Positions 22,415 through 31,916 of a stretch of DNA of 64,000 nt are shown one piece after another. Below the pieces are notes generated by a model. That model saw only the letters and a program-made list of their open reading frames with translations, had not been told where the DNA came from and did not search any database. The stretch covers positions 496,001 to 560,000 of the forward strand of contig NC_063015.1 of NCBI RefSeq assembly GCF_020509005.1. Direction: 5' to 3'. This DNA is from Fulvia fulva (Eukaryota > Ascomycota > Dothideomycetes > Mycosphaerellales > Mycosphaerellaceae). Every line of letters begins with the position of its first letter. The stretch's first letter is position 1. The position numbers and the translations under genes were made by a program.

Positions 22415-22949
22415 CCGCAGACGAACACTTGGCGATTGGGTCGCCTTGCGCATGTACGCGCTTGCTGTCCCAAACTTATGTCTCGTTTCGGACAACGGAT
22501 CAAGGCCAGCGAGTTCATGGACGCAACTATGGCCAAGTTGATCACTGATGTGGAGCCAGATCCTCGATCTCCAGCTCGATTTCAGAGACCCCATCACGGC
22601 TCTGGAGTACTTGAAATATGGCGACCATGCCGAAGGGTATCAGCTGGTCGACTTGTTCGCCTACAAAGCCTGGTTCCTCATGACACGCGGCGATTTCAAG
22701 TGTGCTGAGCAGTTGATCGATGCCATCCCTGCCGAAAGGTTCTCGCTGGCATGTCGGGGTCTCTGTCGCCACTACTCCGACAAGAAGAATGGCGACGCGG
22801 CGAATGGGTCCTTGGAAGATCACAAGGACGTATTCAGCGTTATGCAACCAGCGCTGAACATTGTGTGCAATGAACTTGGGTCCCGAAGACTGAAGGGGGA
22901 CCAGACTACCAGTTGGAAACCTGGATGCTTCGTTCCTCCTCTTGACTAG
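22415..22949 (+). pseudogene. Decayed duplicate of the BTB-like gene
   Basis: Two frames carry pieces matching the second half of the 21215-22092 product. The first, in the 22199-22708 frame, has RLAHV followed by GQRIKASEFMDATMAKL, against RLAHL and GYRIQARGFVNVVMETI. The second (22548-22949) has LVDLFAYKAWFLMTRGDF, IDAIPAERFSLACRGLCRHY and NGSLEDH, against VVAYKAWFCIVTGRY, GVPTERFHRACIYLCYHY and GSLKDH. The pieces are in different phases, the BTB first half is missing, and no splice joins them neatly. I read this as a truncated, frameshifted tandem copy. A short functional gene starting at 22548 is possible. Confidence 0.5.
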
Positions 22950-23672
22950 CGCACCAAAAGACGAGCAGGTCCAAGTTAGCCATCTCCATAGACGACCAGA
23001 ACAATCCCTGCAACATACCCTCTTCAACCTCGCAATCTCTCCCAACTTCCAATTACTTCAATTTTGCAGTGCCTGCGATCGAGGGCTTTTTGAATTCTTC
23101 TCCCTACGCCGGTCAGCTCAATTCTCAACCAAGAGAAATGCCGCTGCAGTGTTGATCCGTAACGACGTCTCATCTCTAATCTCTTGTTGTTGTATGGGCA
23201 TTGAACAGGCGTGGCAAGAAATGTCGCGGCTGCCTCGAAAGAACACATCGAGCCCTTGAAATCATCCTACCCACTCTCCAGCCTCAACACCGCCAAGTGA
23301 AATCTTCATACCTCACAAAGGCTCACCACATCCCTCCCATCTCTACGACATCTCCTTCTTCAGCGCCAGCCAATGTAACCATATCGGCGAGCGTTGACAA
23401 AGCCATGTGGTCAAAACTTCCTCTCCAGCACGTCCAGTATCAGAGCATCAAGTCAAACCCAACAAACAGCTCCAGATTAACAAATGCAGGCACAAAGCCG
23501 GCTGAGCTGGAGGTCAATGTAGTATCTCATTCTCAATAGTACAGGCTATGCTATCATACGCATGGCTCATGTCTTCTTCGGCGCCAGGCGCCGCGGCTAT
23601 GCACATCGAAAGCATAATGGTTATTCGTAAGTGCGCAAATTTTGTGCGCCTGTTTCTTCCCGCTTTCCATTT
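22950..23672. other. Intergenic, no gene seen
   Basis: This is the 3' flank of rpn11. Only short shadow frames are present. Confidence 0.45.
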
Positions 23673-25395
23673 CTACAGATCCTCGTCCATCGCATCACCG
23701 CCCGATGCATGACCATTCGACGCACCATTCGCCTTGCCGTTGTCCAAGCCGTCCGAAGATGCTGCCGGGACGGAGGCCTCCTTGTCGATCATCTGCCTGC
23801 TCACAGACACGATGTTGTCCTCGATCAGCTCTTGTCCAACCGTCTCGATGTGCTTCTTCGGGTCGACCTTGCCGACATATCGTGTCCGCAGCTGCTCCTT
23901 GGTGAGCTCGGTCTCCTCCTTGACTCTCTTCTCGTAGCCCTCCGCCAATGACACCAGCTTCTTCAGATTGGCCTCATTCCGCTGTCCTTCTGTTGCAAAG
24001 TCTGGCATAGTCAGAGCCTCTGTCCACACAGTCTTGTGCAAGTTCATCAGCATGCCCTCCTCGAGTGCAGACTTCCGATAGCCAATGCCGATGCTGTAGT
24101 AGTGTCGGTTGAGACCGTGGATGAGTGCTTGTATGCTGGGCTTGTTGAGGTGTCCGAGGTTGGAGGTGGTTTGGCGAGGCTCTTGGCCAAGCATGAGGGT
24201 TTGTGGGTTGATGAGGCGGAAGGCATCGATCACGACCTTGCCCTTGACGGATTGGATGGGATCGATGACTACGGCCACGGCGCGCGGTGTGAGCTGTTCG
24301 AAGGACTGCTGGGTGTTGATATCGACGCTAGAGAGCCAACAGCCAAATCCGGGATGTGAGTGGTACCAGCCGACGACTGTCTCTGGTCTGAAAGAGGTCA
24401 GTATGAAGCATATGCCAGCATAGGATGTATTATCCTCACCTGCCCGTCTGCCGTAACATGTCCATCATCTTGGTCTGGAAGACTGGATCCACTGCTTCGA
24501 CTGACACGCCGGTACCTGACTGCGGCATGGCGAACACGTCTACCACGCGCACTGTGTAATCATCCACGAACTCTCCCAACATCAGACCCATGACTTCCAT
24601 AGGCACACCTGCTCGGCCGTGTCGCAGCATCTTGAGGAGGGCGAGTGAGGAGATGTAGACTGTTTCGGCGTTGTCGATGATGTTGGTGTCCTAAAACAAA
24701 GACGAGTTAGCCGGCGACCACGAACAGTGATCCTGGTCCAAGCGGTCCTGCATCCCGGATGAAATGAAGTGGGAGCAAAGCAACCCGCATGGCAACCTCG
24801 ACTTGCGGCTTCGCGGAGCACGGTATTGTGCGGTTAGCGAGACATGGAGAAAGACCTGCAGGTGGGCTGGGCATGTGGCCGGTAGTGTGCTCATGGACGC
24901 ATGGGCACGACTGCAAAACATACTTTACTGCCGAACATGAGTACGCGATGCACGCAGTCTCGTTTCGTATCGTGAATGCAGCAGTCACAGCAGGTCTGTG
25001 GCCATGCGGGCCGGGGACATGTGCCTGAAGGATGGGCGAAGGGAGCGCCCTCTTGATCGAGTAAGTGGTTGAGCCACGGTGGAGGACCACGGGTTTTCTT
25101 CCTCAGCCACTGACATATCTGCAGGCAAGTCTGCAATCGCCTGCGTCGATGCCTGGGTGTATTTCTCAGTTCGCCCTGCAGCCATACGCCTATGCCCCTA
25201 AAGCAAGCATCACGCTCACGCGCATCACGTTCACGCGCATCCATGACCGGCGTGACGATGGCCAGATTCCAGTCCAGATATGGTGTTGTACCAGTGTATT
25301 GTCCGCGGCAGAGAGATGCGTCTTACCTGTGCAGGGGCTCCGCCTCCACCGCCCATGCCCTGAGCGGCGGCAAGCATTCTCGATAAGCGGTCCAT
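23673..25395 (-). CDS. rpn11: 26S proteasome lid deubiquitinase Rpn11
   Basis: Rpn11 is the zinc metalloprotease that removes ubiquitin chains from proteasome substrates. Exons 25395-25327, 24690-24440 and 24387-23673 give 344 aa. The core has [20 protein letters not shown], then across the second splice [19 protein letters not shown], the JAMM zinc motif with His116, His118 and Asp129 all intact. The C-terminal half ([16 protein letters not shown], then [11 protein letters not shown]) matches the family; a Gly/Asn/Ala-rich tail ending AMDEDL is a fungal extension. Intron 2 is 52 nt. Intron 1 is about 636 nt, far longer than others here, and splits the N-terminal Gly-rich segment (AQ|DTNIID). 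Divergent from rpd3, about 550 bp apart. Confidence 0.95.
25207..25236. repeat. Two 15-bp tandem units in rpn11 intron 1
   Basis: GCATCACGYTCACGC is present twice in direct succession, with a third partial start (GCATCC). It lies inside the long first intron of rpn11. Significance unknown. Confidence 0.5.
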
Positions 25396-25949
25396 GGCGA
25401 GAGATGTGGAAGTGGCTGTTGATGCACGTGTGGTGCTTGCTCGTTCGGTGTTCGCTGTCTGTCGCCGTCGAGGATGTCGAGTCGTCGTGGGAGTACTGAT
25501 ACGATGCAGGTCCTATCGCGGGGTAGAAGAAGGTGGCAGCGGCGAAGTGAGATGTTGAAGGTGATGGTGGTGATAAAGTGCAGGCAGATGGCAACGCGAC
25601 ATCACCAACGGACTGCAGCTGCTGCTAGAGCTCGGAAGATCCACGCCAAGCTCCGACCGCACGGTCCCTGCATGTTGCGTCAGAGGAAGGTGCGCCGAGC
25701 CGTTCCTGCCTCTACATGTGCACTGTTCTTTCTACTGCATCCACCACGCAGTCGAAGCAACCACCTGCACTGTCCACATCGCGCGCACATACGATCGTGG
25801 CATCCATGCTGGAGACCTGACCAAGCCACCCATTCGCACCCCTCCTGCCTCAGGAGCACCCTTGCGACACGTGTTGCGACCAGCCAGATCTTTGGCGACA
25901 CGCGACCATAGCAAGAGCTGCATTCCTCTCCCACGTACGACCACCCGCT
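25396..25949. promoter_or_regulatory. Shared divergent promoter region, rpn11 / rpd3
   Basis: A 554-bp interval between the start codons of two divergently transcribed core genes. I did not find a clear proteasome-element (PACE, GGTGGCAAA) or other named site. Open frames within it are not supported. Confidence 0.45.
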
Positions 25950-28012
25950 ATGGCATCCAAGGGTGGCTTCACGCCCCTCGATGCCCCTGGGACCGGGACC
26001 AATGCTGCGCCGTCGCAACCCAAGAAGGTGGCCTACTTCTACGATTCAGATGTGGGAAACTACGCATACAATGCCGGACATCCAATGAAACCACATCGCA
26101 TACGAATGGCCCACAGCCTGATCATGAACTACGGACTATACAAGAAGCTCGAAATTTACCGCGCTAAGCCCGCGTCAAAGTACGAGATGACACAATTCCA
26201 CACCGACGAGTATGTCGACTTCCTGCAGCGCGTGACACCGGACAACATGGACAGCTTTATGAAGGAGCAGGGTCGCTACAACGTAGGAGACGATTGTCCT
26301 GTCTTCGATGGACTGTTCGAGTTCTGCGGCATCAGTGCCGGTGGCAGTATGGAGGGTGCTGCGAGACTCAACCGTGGCAAGTGCGATGTCGCGATCAACT
26401 GGGCTGGTGGTCTGCATCACGCGAAGAAGAGCGAAGCCTCAGGGTTCTGCTACATCAATGGTACCTACTTCCAATTGACACCACTTTCTCAATCCCATAC
26501 TAACATATCGTAGACATCGTCCTCGGCATACTCGAGCTGCTCCGATTCCACCCTCGCGTCCTCTACATCGACATCGACGTCCACCACGGAGATGGTGTTG
26601 AAGAAGCATTCTACTCGACCGATCGCGTCATGACCGTCTCCTTCCACAAATACGGCGAGTACTTCCCCGGAACTGGCGAACTTCGAGACATCGGTGTGGG
26701 CGCGGGCAAGAACTACGCTGTCAACTTCCCACTTCGTGACGGCATCGACGACAACAGCTACAAGACCATCTTCGAGCCCACCATCGGCTGGGTCATGGAA
26801 TACTATCAACCCACGGCTGTCGTGCTACAGTGCGGTGGTGACTCTTTATCTGGAGACAGACTCGGCTGCTTCAACCTGAGTATGCGCGGTCACGCAAACT
26901 GCGTCAACTACGTCAAGTCCTTCGGCAAGCCTACTCTGATCCTCGGCGGAGGTGGCTACACGATGCGCAACGTCGCACGTACTTGGGCATACGAGACTGG
27001 TCAGCTTGTGGGTGTAGAGATGGGTCCCGACCTTCCCTTCACGGATTACTACGAATACTACTCTCCCGATTTCGAGCTGGATGTCAAGCCTAGTAATATG
27101 GACAACGCCAACTCGTTCGAATATCTGGACAAGATCAAGACTCAGGTCCTGGAGAACCTCAAGCGCACATCGCCTCACGCACCGAGTGTGCAGATGCACG
27201 ACGTCCCTCGCGAGCCGCTCGGCATGCACAACGCAGGCCCAGACGGCGAGCCGGAGACGTTCGAAGAACAAGAAGATCGACTGGACGATGAGGAAGACGA
27301 TGCAGAGGCCAGCAAGGATCGAAGAATAAATCAACGAATGTGGGATCGAAACCGAACAGGAGACAACGAGATAGACGAGAGCGATGACGAAGAGATGGCT
27401 GAGGCGAACGGCGTGAAGCGACAGCCAGGACGGCCGAGAAGACGAGGCATCATGGATCATATCAACCCACACGGACCGACAGACGACAGCGGTGCCAACA
27501 CGCCAGTAGATGATGATTCGCGAAGTCTGGATGGCGATGCAGATGATGAGGAGAATGGAGGCGCGATGCAGTTGGACGGTACGGCAGATGATCCACTCGA
27601 GGCGAATGCTGCTGTCGGCGAGAGCATACTAGCTGCGAAGGCAAGCAAATCTCCCGCACCTCCCGGATCTTTGACCGCAAAGGCCGAGCCAGCGGCCAGC
27701 GATCAAAGTGAAGCTGGCGCCGAAGACGAAGCCGACGATGAAATGCAGGTGGACAGCGTGGAGAGTGCGCAACCTTCGGCGATCGATAGACTCGCCTCGG
27801 AAGCAGCCGCACAGCAGACCAGCACACCTCCGAAATCGCCAGCGCCGGTGGTTGCCAACACTGCTGCCGAGCCATCAGCAACAGAAGATGTGGAAATGGC
27901 AGAGAGCGCCCAAGCAGCCAAGGACGAAGGCGAAGCCGAGCGCGAAAGTGAAGACACAAAGGCCGAAGCCAGCAACGAGCTGGCAACAAAGGACGCTCCT
28001 CCCGCGGCTTAG
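25950..28012 (+). CDS. rpd3: Class I histone deacetylase Rpd3/RpdA
   Basis: Rpd3 is the zinc-dependent deacetylase of the Rpd3/Sin3 corepressor complexes, nuclear. Exon 1 is 25950-26460 and exon 2 is 26514-28012; the 53-nt intron (GTACCT donor, ACTAAC branch, TAG acceptor) splits FCYIN|DIVLG. Product 669 aa. Catalytic-core motifs are intact: [69 protein letters not shown] and LGGGGYT. From about residue 420 an acidic, Ala/Ser/Glu-rich low-complexity tail follows, as in fungal RpdA proteins, where the tail is functionally important. The call ends at TAG 28010-28012, but an open frame continues in phase for ~157 more codons. Confidence 0.95.
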
Positions 28013-28486
28013 AAAGGCAAGGGAAAGGAGAGGGTGTCAGCGGTGAACGATCAGTCGCCTGAGACACCAAGACCAGACTCGGCTTTCGAAAACCGCGATG
28101 ACGACAGCGATGCGACTGACATATTGGACGAAGCGCAAGCTAAAGACCAAGTGAAGTACGCTCGCGGCAAAGAGAAGAGTTCGATCAAGTACATCATAGA
28201 AGCTGAGCCTGACACACGGCCGATGAAAGTGATCAAGCTGGTTAGTCCGAAGGTGAAGGCCAATGCGAAGGAGAAGGCGGGCAACAGCACTGTGAAGTCG
28301 CCTCTCCAGCGACAAATTCGAGCTTGGGCTATTTCTATAAAGGCCGAACCTGAGTCTGAGCCGGGTTCAGATGGTGCGGGTGATGCGTCGGAGGGCTCGA
28401 CTGCAGAGCAAATGCAGGGAAGTGCTGGTACAGCGAAGGCCGAGGGTAACGAGGAGAGCAACAAGAAGCAGAAGGGGTCAAAGTGA
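28013..28486 (+). other. In-frame open extension after the rpd3 stop
   Basis: Directly after the TAG the same frame stays open for about 157 codons (KGKGKERVSAVNDQ..., ending KKQKGSK). Its style matches the rpd3 tail: acidic blocks, KAEPESEPGSDG, Lys-rich end. This suggests it was, or still is, part of the Rpd3 C terminus, lost by a nonsense change, reached by readthrough, or included through a splice I cannot see. A 65-nt GT...TAG intron ending at the stop would put the rest out of phase. Confidence 0.5.
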
Positions 28487-28887
28487 GATGAATTAGCGTT
28501 GGCGTTTGGTGGTGTAACGGTACGATAGGATTGGAGTGCATTGTGTTAAGAGGATAGTTTGAGATACCAGAACGAAACATTTCAGATGAGACGTCAGCAT
28601 GAGCCAAGGGCGGGTATTGGAGCTGAAACGTGATTGTGAAGAGTATAGGTAGGAAGCTGGAAAGGAGAAGTGAAGTTCAAAATTGCAATCCCAAAGTCCG
28701 TATGCATAAGTTGCTCTATATGGGTATCCAAATGAAAACCAAAAGCTGCCGCTAAAAGTGCCCCTTCCTGCTTATGCTATGCCAACATCCAAACAGCCGT
28801 AAAAGTCATACAAAGACTCAGATCTACCTGCGATCAAGTCCTGTCTATGCCATCTATCAAAGAGGAAGAAGAGACCCCATTCAAGCT
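28487..28887. other. Intergenic, convergent 3' flanks
   Basis: This lies between the rpd3 frame (plus) and the LPMO-like gene (minus). No feature was seen. Confidence 0.5.
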
Positions 28888-30561
28888 TTAGCGCCTAACA
28901 TCCCTAGCATGGCGTCTGTAATTCGAAGCAGACGCAGCCTTAGTCGAGATGGTCGGGATGCCGTTGGTGTCAGCAGGCGCTGGTGCAGGTGCGGAAGCAG
29001 ATGCGATTGGTGTCGTCGCTGGCATTGGAAGCGAACCCTCGTATGATGAAGGAGAGACGCCAGCAGGCGCGGTCGCAAAGGTGCTCGGTGTCTCGCTGCT
29101 CGGCGCGGATGCATACGCGGACGCAGAAGGAACCGGCTGCCCAGCCGGAAGGGTCGAAGTGATGACGAGAACGGTCGTAATTGTCGTGACTTGAACAGCA
29201 GGCGCCTCAGAGCCAGCGGGACTTGTGCTGTTAGCATAAGGAGCCGTGGCGACGGGGGCGCTTGGAGCCGGGGCGTTGCCTGAGCCGGTAGGAGCCGGCG
29301 AAGCGTTAGGGGCGGCAGTAGGCTGGACCTGCGTGCCGGTCCTGCTTGCCTGGGCGTTCCAGGGGGTTCGGCTCGGGACTGGGATTCCAGCAGCGGCGAA
29401 GGCGGAGCTGTAGGCCGATGATGAGCCAGCAGTGTATGAAGCATACGCGCTCTTGACGGAGTCCTTCCAAGCCGAAGCGGCGGGTGTGCCGAAGGAGGTG
29501 GGAACGTCGCAGGAATTCGGGACGTAGACCTCTGGCCAGACGCCGAGGTTGCCGGCTTTGATGACGGAGGCTTGGACGGAGCAAGCGCTGACGAAGGCAG
29601 GGTTGACAGTGGGCATGGAGCCTCCAACGACGGTGTTGTGCTCCTGGAGGACCGCAGTCGGCGAAACGGTGTAGGCCGTGCGGGATTTGTAGTTGGAGAC
29701 GGCGACAGATCGCGGGTTGCCACCGGCGCCGACGCTGAAAGGAGCCTCGGCGGCTGAGTTGTCTGCGACAACGTCGAAGTCGGCGCAAGTCGTGTAGTAC
29801 TCGTCTTTGCCGGCTGGGGTGTTGCAGTCCTCGTTGGGGTTGGTAGGCCACTGCCAGACCCAGTAGGTGGTGAGGGAGCCTGGTTTGACGGTCTCGGGGA
29901 TCTTGAGATCGGTCTCACACCAGTCCTCGACGCCGGAAGTTGGCTGGTCGGCGACGTGGTTGGGCTCAAGCCTTTGACGCTCTTGGGAGATGTCACCGCA
30001 GTTGAGCTGGTGGCATCGACCGTCGTCGTAGTTTTGTGCGGTCATGAGGAAACCCTTCTTGTTACCGCCAGTGCCCTCGGTGTTCCACTTCATGACATCG
30101 GCAATCTTCTCGTCATCGGATGGTTGAGTGGTGCCGAAGACGAAGATTGTGCCACCACCGAATGGCTTGCCTGTGATGTTCCATGGAAGTGTAACGTGGC
30201 CGTTCTCAAGGTACTTCATGGCAACGTAGTCGCCTGGAGAGACCTTGAGTTTAGGGTATGCCGAGGTGTAAGTTGGGGTTCGCTGCGACGGGTGGCAGAG
30301 AGAGTCGGTCGAGTTGATTCGTGTACGGGCAGTGCCGTCGTCATTTCGTGCCTCAAGCGAAGGAAGCATCCACATGTCACTGTTGCCTGTGAACGTGGGG
30401 TCTGTACGTGGAACGTATCCTCGCGAATAGCCACGTGCACCGCAGTAAGAACCGTTGGCGTTGATGACCTGGTACTCCTCAATCCAGCTGTGTGCTGTGG
30501 CGGAAGGAGCGAGAGTGCAGATGAGCGCAGCAAGTGCGATGACCTTGCTGAAGGAAGACAT
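28888..30561 (-). CDS. Secreted LPMO-like protein with N-terminal His (DUF7492-type)
   Basis: A single exon of 557 aa. Residues 1-23 are a signal peptide (MSSFSKVIALAALICTLAPS, then ATA) whose predicted cut leaves His24 (HSWIEEYQVI) as the first residue, as in copper lytic polysaccharide monooxygenases. A second His lies in ENGHVTLPWN, giving a possible histidine brace. Several Cys (SYCGAR, LCHPS, RCHQLNCGD, DWCETD) suggest disulfides. The catalytic-like part ends near residue 290. A middle segment (VNPAFVSACSVQA) and a Ser/Thr/Pro/Ala-rich, probably glycosylated tail follow. It resembles the fungal family of unknown function often predicted LPMO-like; activity is unproven. An upstream ATG exists at 30648 but would bury the leader, so 30561 is preferred. 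Confidence 0.75.
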   Translation of the reverse strand: MSSFSKVIALAALICTLAPSATAHSWIEEYQVINANGSYCGARGYSRGYVPRTDPTFTGNSDMWMLPSLEARNDDGTARTRINSTDSLCHPSQRTPTYTSAYPKLKVSPGDYVAMKYLENGHVTLPWNITGKPFGGGTIFVFGTTQPSDDEKIADVMKWNTEGTGGNKKGFLMTAQNYDDGRCHQLNCGDISQERQRLEPNHVADQPTSGVEDWCETDLKIPETVKPGSLTTYWVWQWPTNPNEDCNTPAGKDEYYTTCADFDVVADNSAAEAPFSVGAGGNPRSVAVSNYKSRTAYTVSPTAVLQEHNTVVGGSMPTVNPAFVSACSVQASVIKAGNLGVWPEVYVPNSCDVPTSFGTPAASAWKDSVKSAYASYTAGSSSAYSSAFAAAGIPVPSRTPWNAQASRTGTQVQPTAAPNASPAPTGSGNAPAPSAPVATAPYANSTSPAGSEAPAVQVTTITTVLVITSTLPAGQPVPSASAYASAPSSETPSTFATAPAGVSPSSYEGSLPMPATTPIASASAPAPAPADTNGIPTISTKAASASNYRRHARDVRR

Positions 30562-31916
30562 GATTGATGTGTGCCGTGTGCTCGTGGTGGATGCGGTGTG
30601 CATATGGGTGGTGGTTGTAGCTGTTGGTGTGTTGCTGCTACTGGGCATGTACTTGGAGAAGTCCTGCTTCGGTGTGTGGTTAAAAGACAGCGTAGGTGAC
30701 GAAGGATCCGCTCGTGAAGCTGGGCCGGCCAGGAGTTCAGAGATGAGGTATGGAAGGTTGCTCGTGAAGTTGCTGTCTTGTTGGATGTAGTTGAACGGAT
30801 GCAGAATGGAATAGAAGTCGCGCGGTCGTGCCTGCTATATCCTTGAGTGCCGACAATGGGTACAATGAGCGTTATTGCGGCCCCCGCAGTGAACAATAGA
30901 GGGACAATGGAAAGATGACAATGGGGTATATACAAGAAGTCAAAGCCCACCTCAGTCCCGATCGCCACCAAGCACACGACACACAAAGAAGGTCGCCGTA
31001 AATGCGCGAAGAATGGCGACCGCGCCAGAGCCGCGTGGTTGTATACGATATTTCGCAGTATGGCAGAGCATGGCGTGTGTATCACGTGGTCATTTCGTGA
31101 AGAAGTATTTCCAGCGAGTCGCGCCTAAGAGCGGGTCTTGGGTGGACTTCGCGAAACGGTGAAGAAGGTGCGGAGCCCATCGTGTGGCGCATGGACAGCC
31201 AGACATCGCTATTCCTCATCGTGCTCCGCCGGGCCTAGAAAATGGCATGTTGAGTATAGAGTGTCGCAGGCGACTCGATACGCTTGTGTGAGGTCTCGGG
31301 CCAGCAAGCAGCGACACGGACCAGCACGCAACCAGGTTTGAAGTCGTCCGGAAGCCTCCTGCCGACATGCTGCGGGTGTTCTCAGCCAGTAGAGAGTGTT
31401 TGCGCGGGCGCGTATGAAGTACGACAATAGCTGTCCGACAATAGAAAGAAAAGAGTCGTGTTTGGAGTCAGGGCGCGTCGTGAGAAAGCCAGGACATGAT
31501 TGGGCAAAGCGGATCTCGCTAACGCCGCCACAGCCGCTGCACGTGGGTCTGAAACGAACAGGCAGCGGAGAGCAGTCCGTTGTTTGATTGTAAAAGGTTG
31601 ACTTGGCCATGAGGTCGATGTGTATAAAGTGCTGCGACTGTGATCTCAGTCTGATCCAGGAGTGCTGTGTCTGTAAGATCGATGTCAGCGCAAGCTCATC
31701 TTGACAATCTCGATTCAGACCTGCCGACCACCAGCAATCTCAATCATTACACATGTTGCTGTGATACTGTAACCACTCTCAGCAATCAATACTCCCATGC
31801 ATCCAACACCAGTCAAATGCTCAGTAACACCACGCTGTGCAATGCCAGAATGGCAACCACACTCATTTTCCCCTTACCCAAAGTTGTACAATTTGTGCAA
31901 AATCTCGCTCAAGCAA
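30562..31916. other. Intergenic, 1.35 kb, no gene seen
   Basis: This holds the LPMO-like gene promoter and the 3' flank of the MFS gene. A minus frame at 30216-31085 overlaps the LPMO-like gene and is a shadow. Confidence 0.5.

Noticed and set aside
27945..28012. 65-nt intron ending at the rpd3 TAG
   Set aside because: It has GT and AG ends but shifts the downstream frame, which then stops quickly.
28881..29996. 371-codon minus frame overlapping the LPMO-like gene
   Set aside because: Out-of-phase shadow with extreme Pro/Ser/Arg composition over the low-complexity tail.
30216..31085. 289-codon minus frame upstream of and into the LPMO-like gene
   Set aside because: Overlaps the leader and N terminus of the supported gene in another phase; no motif.
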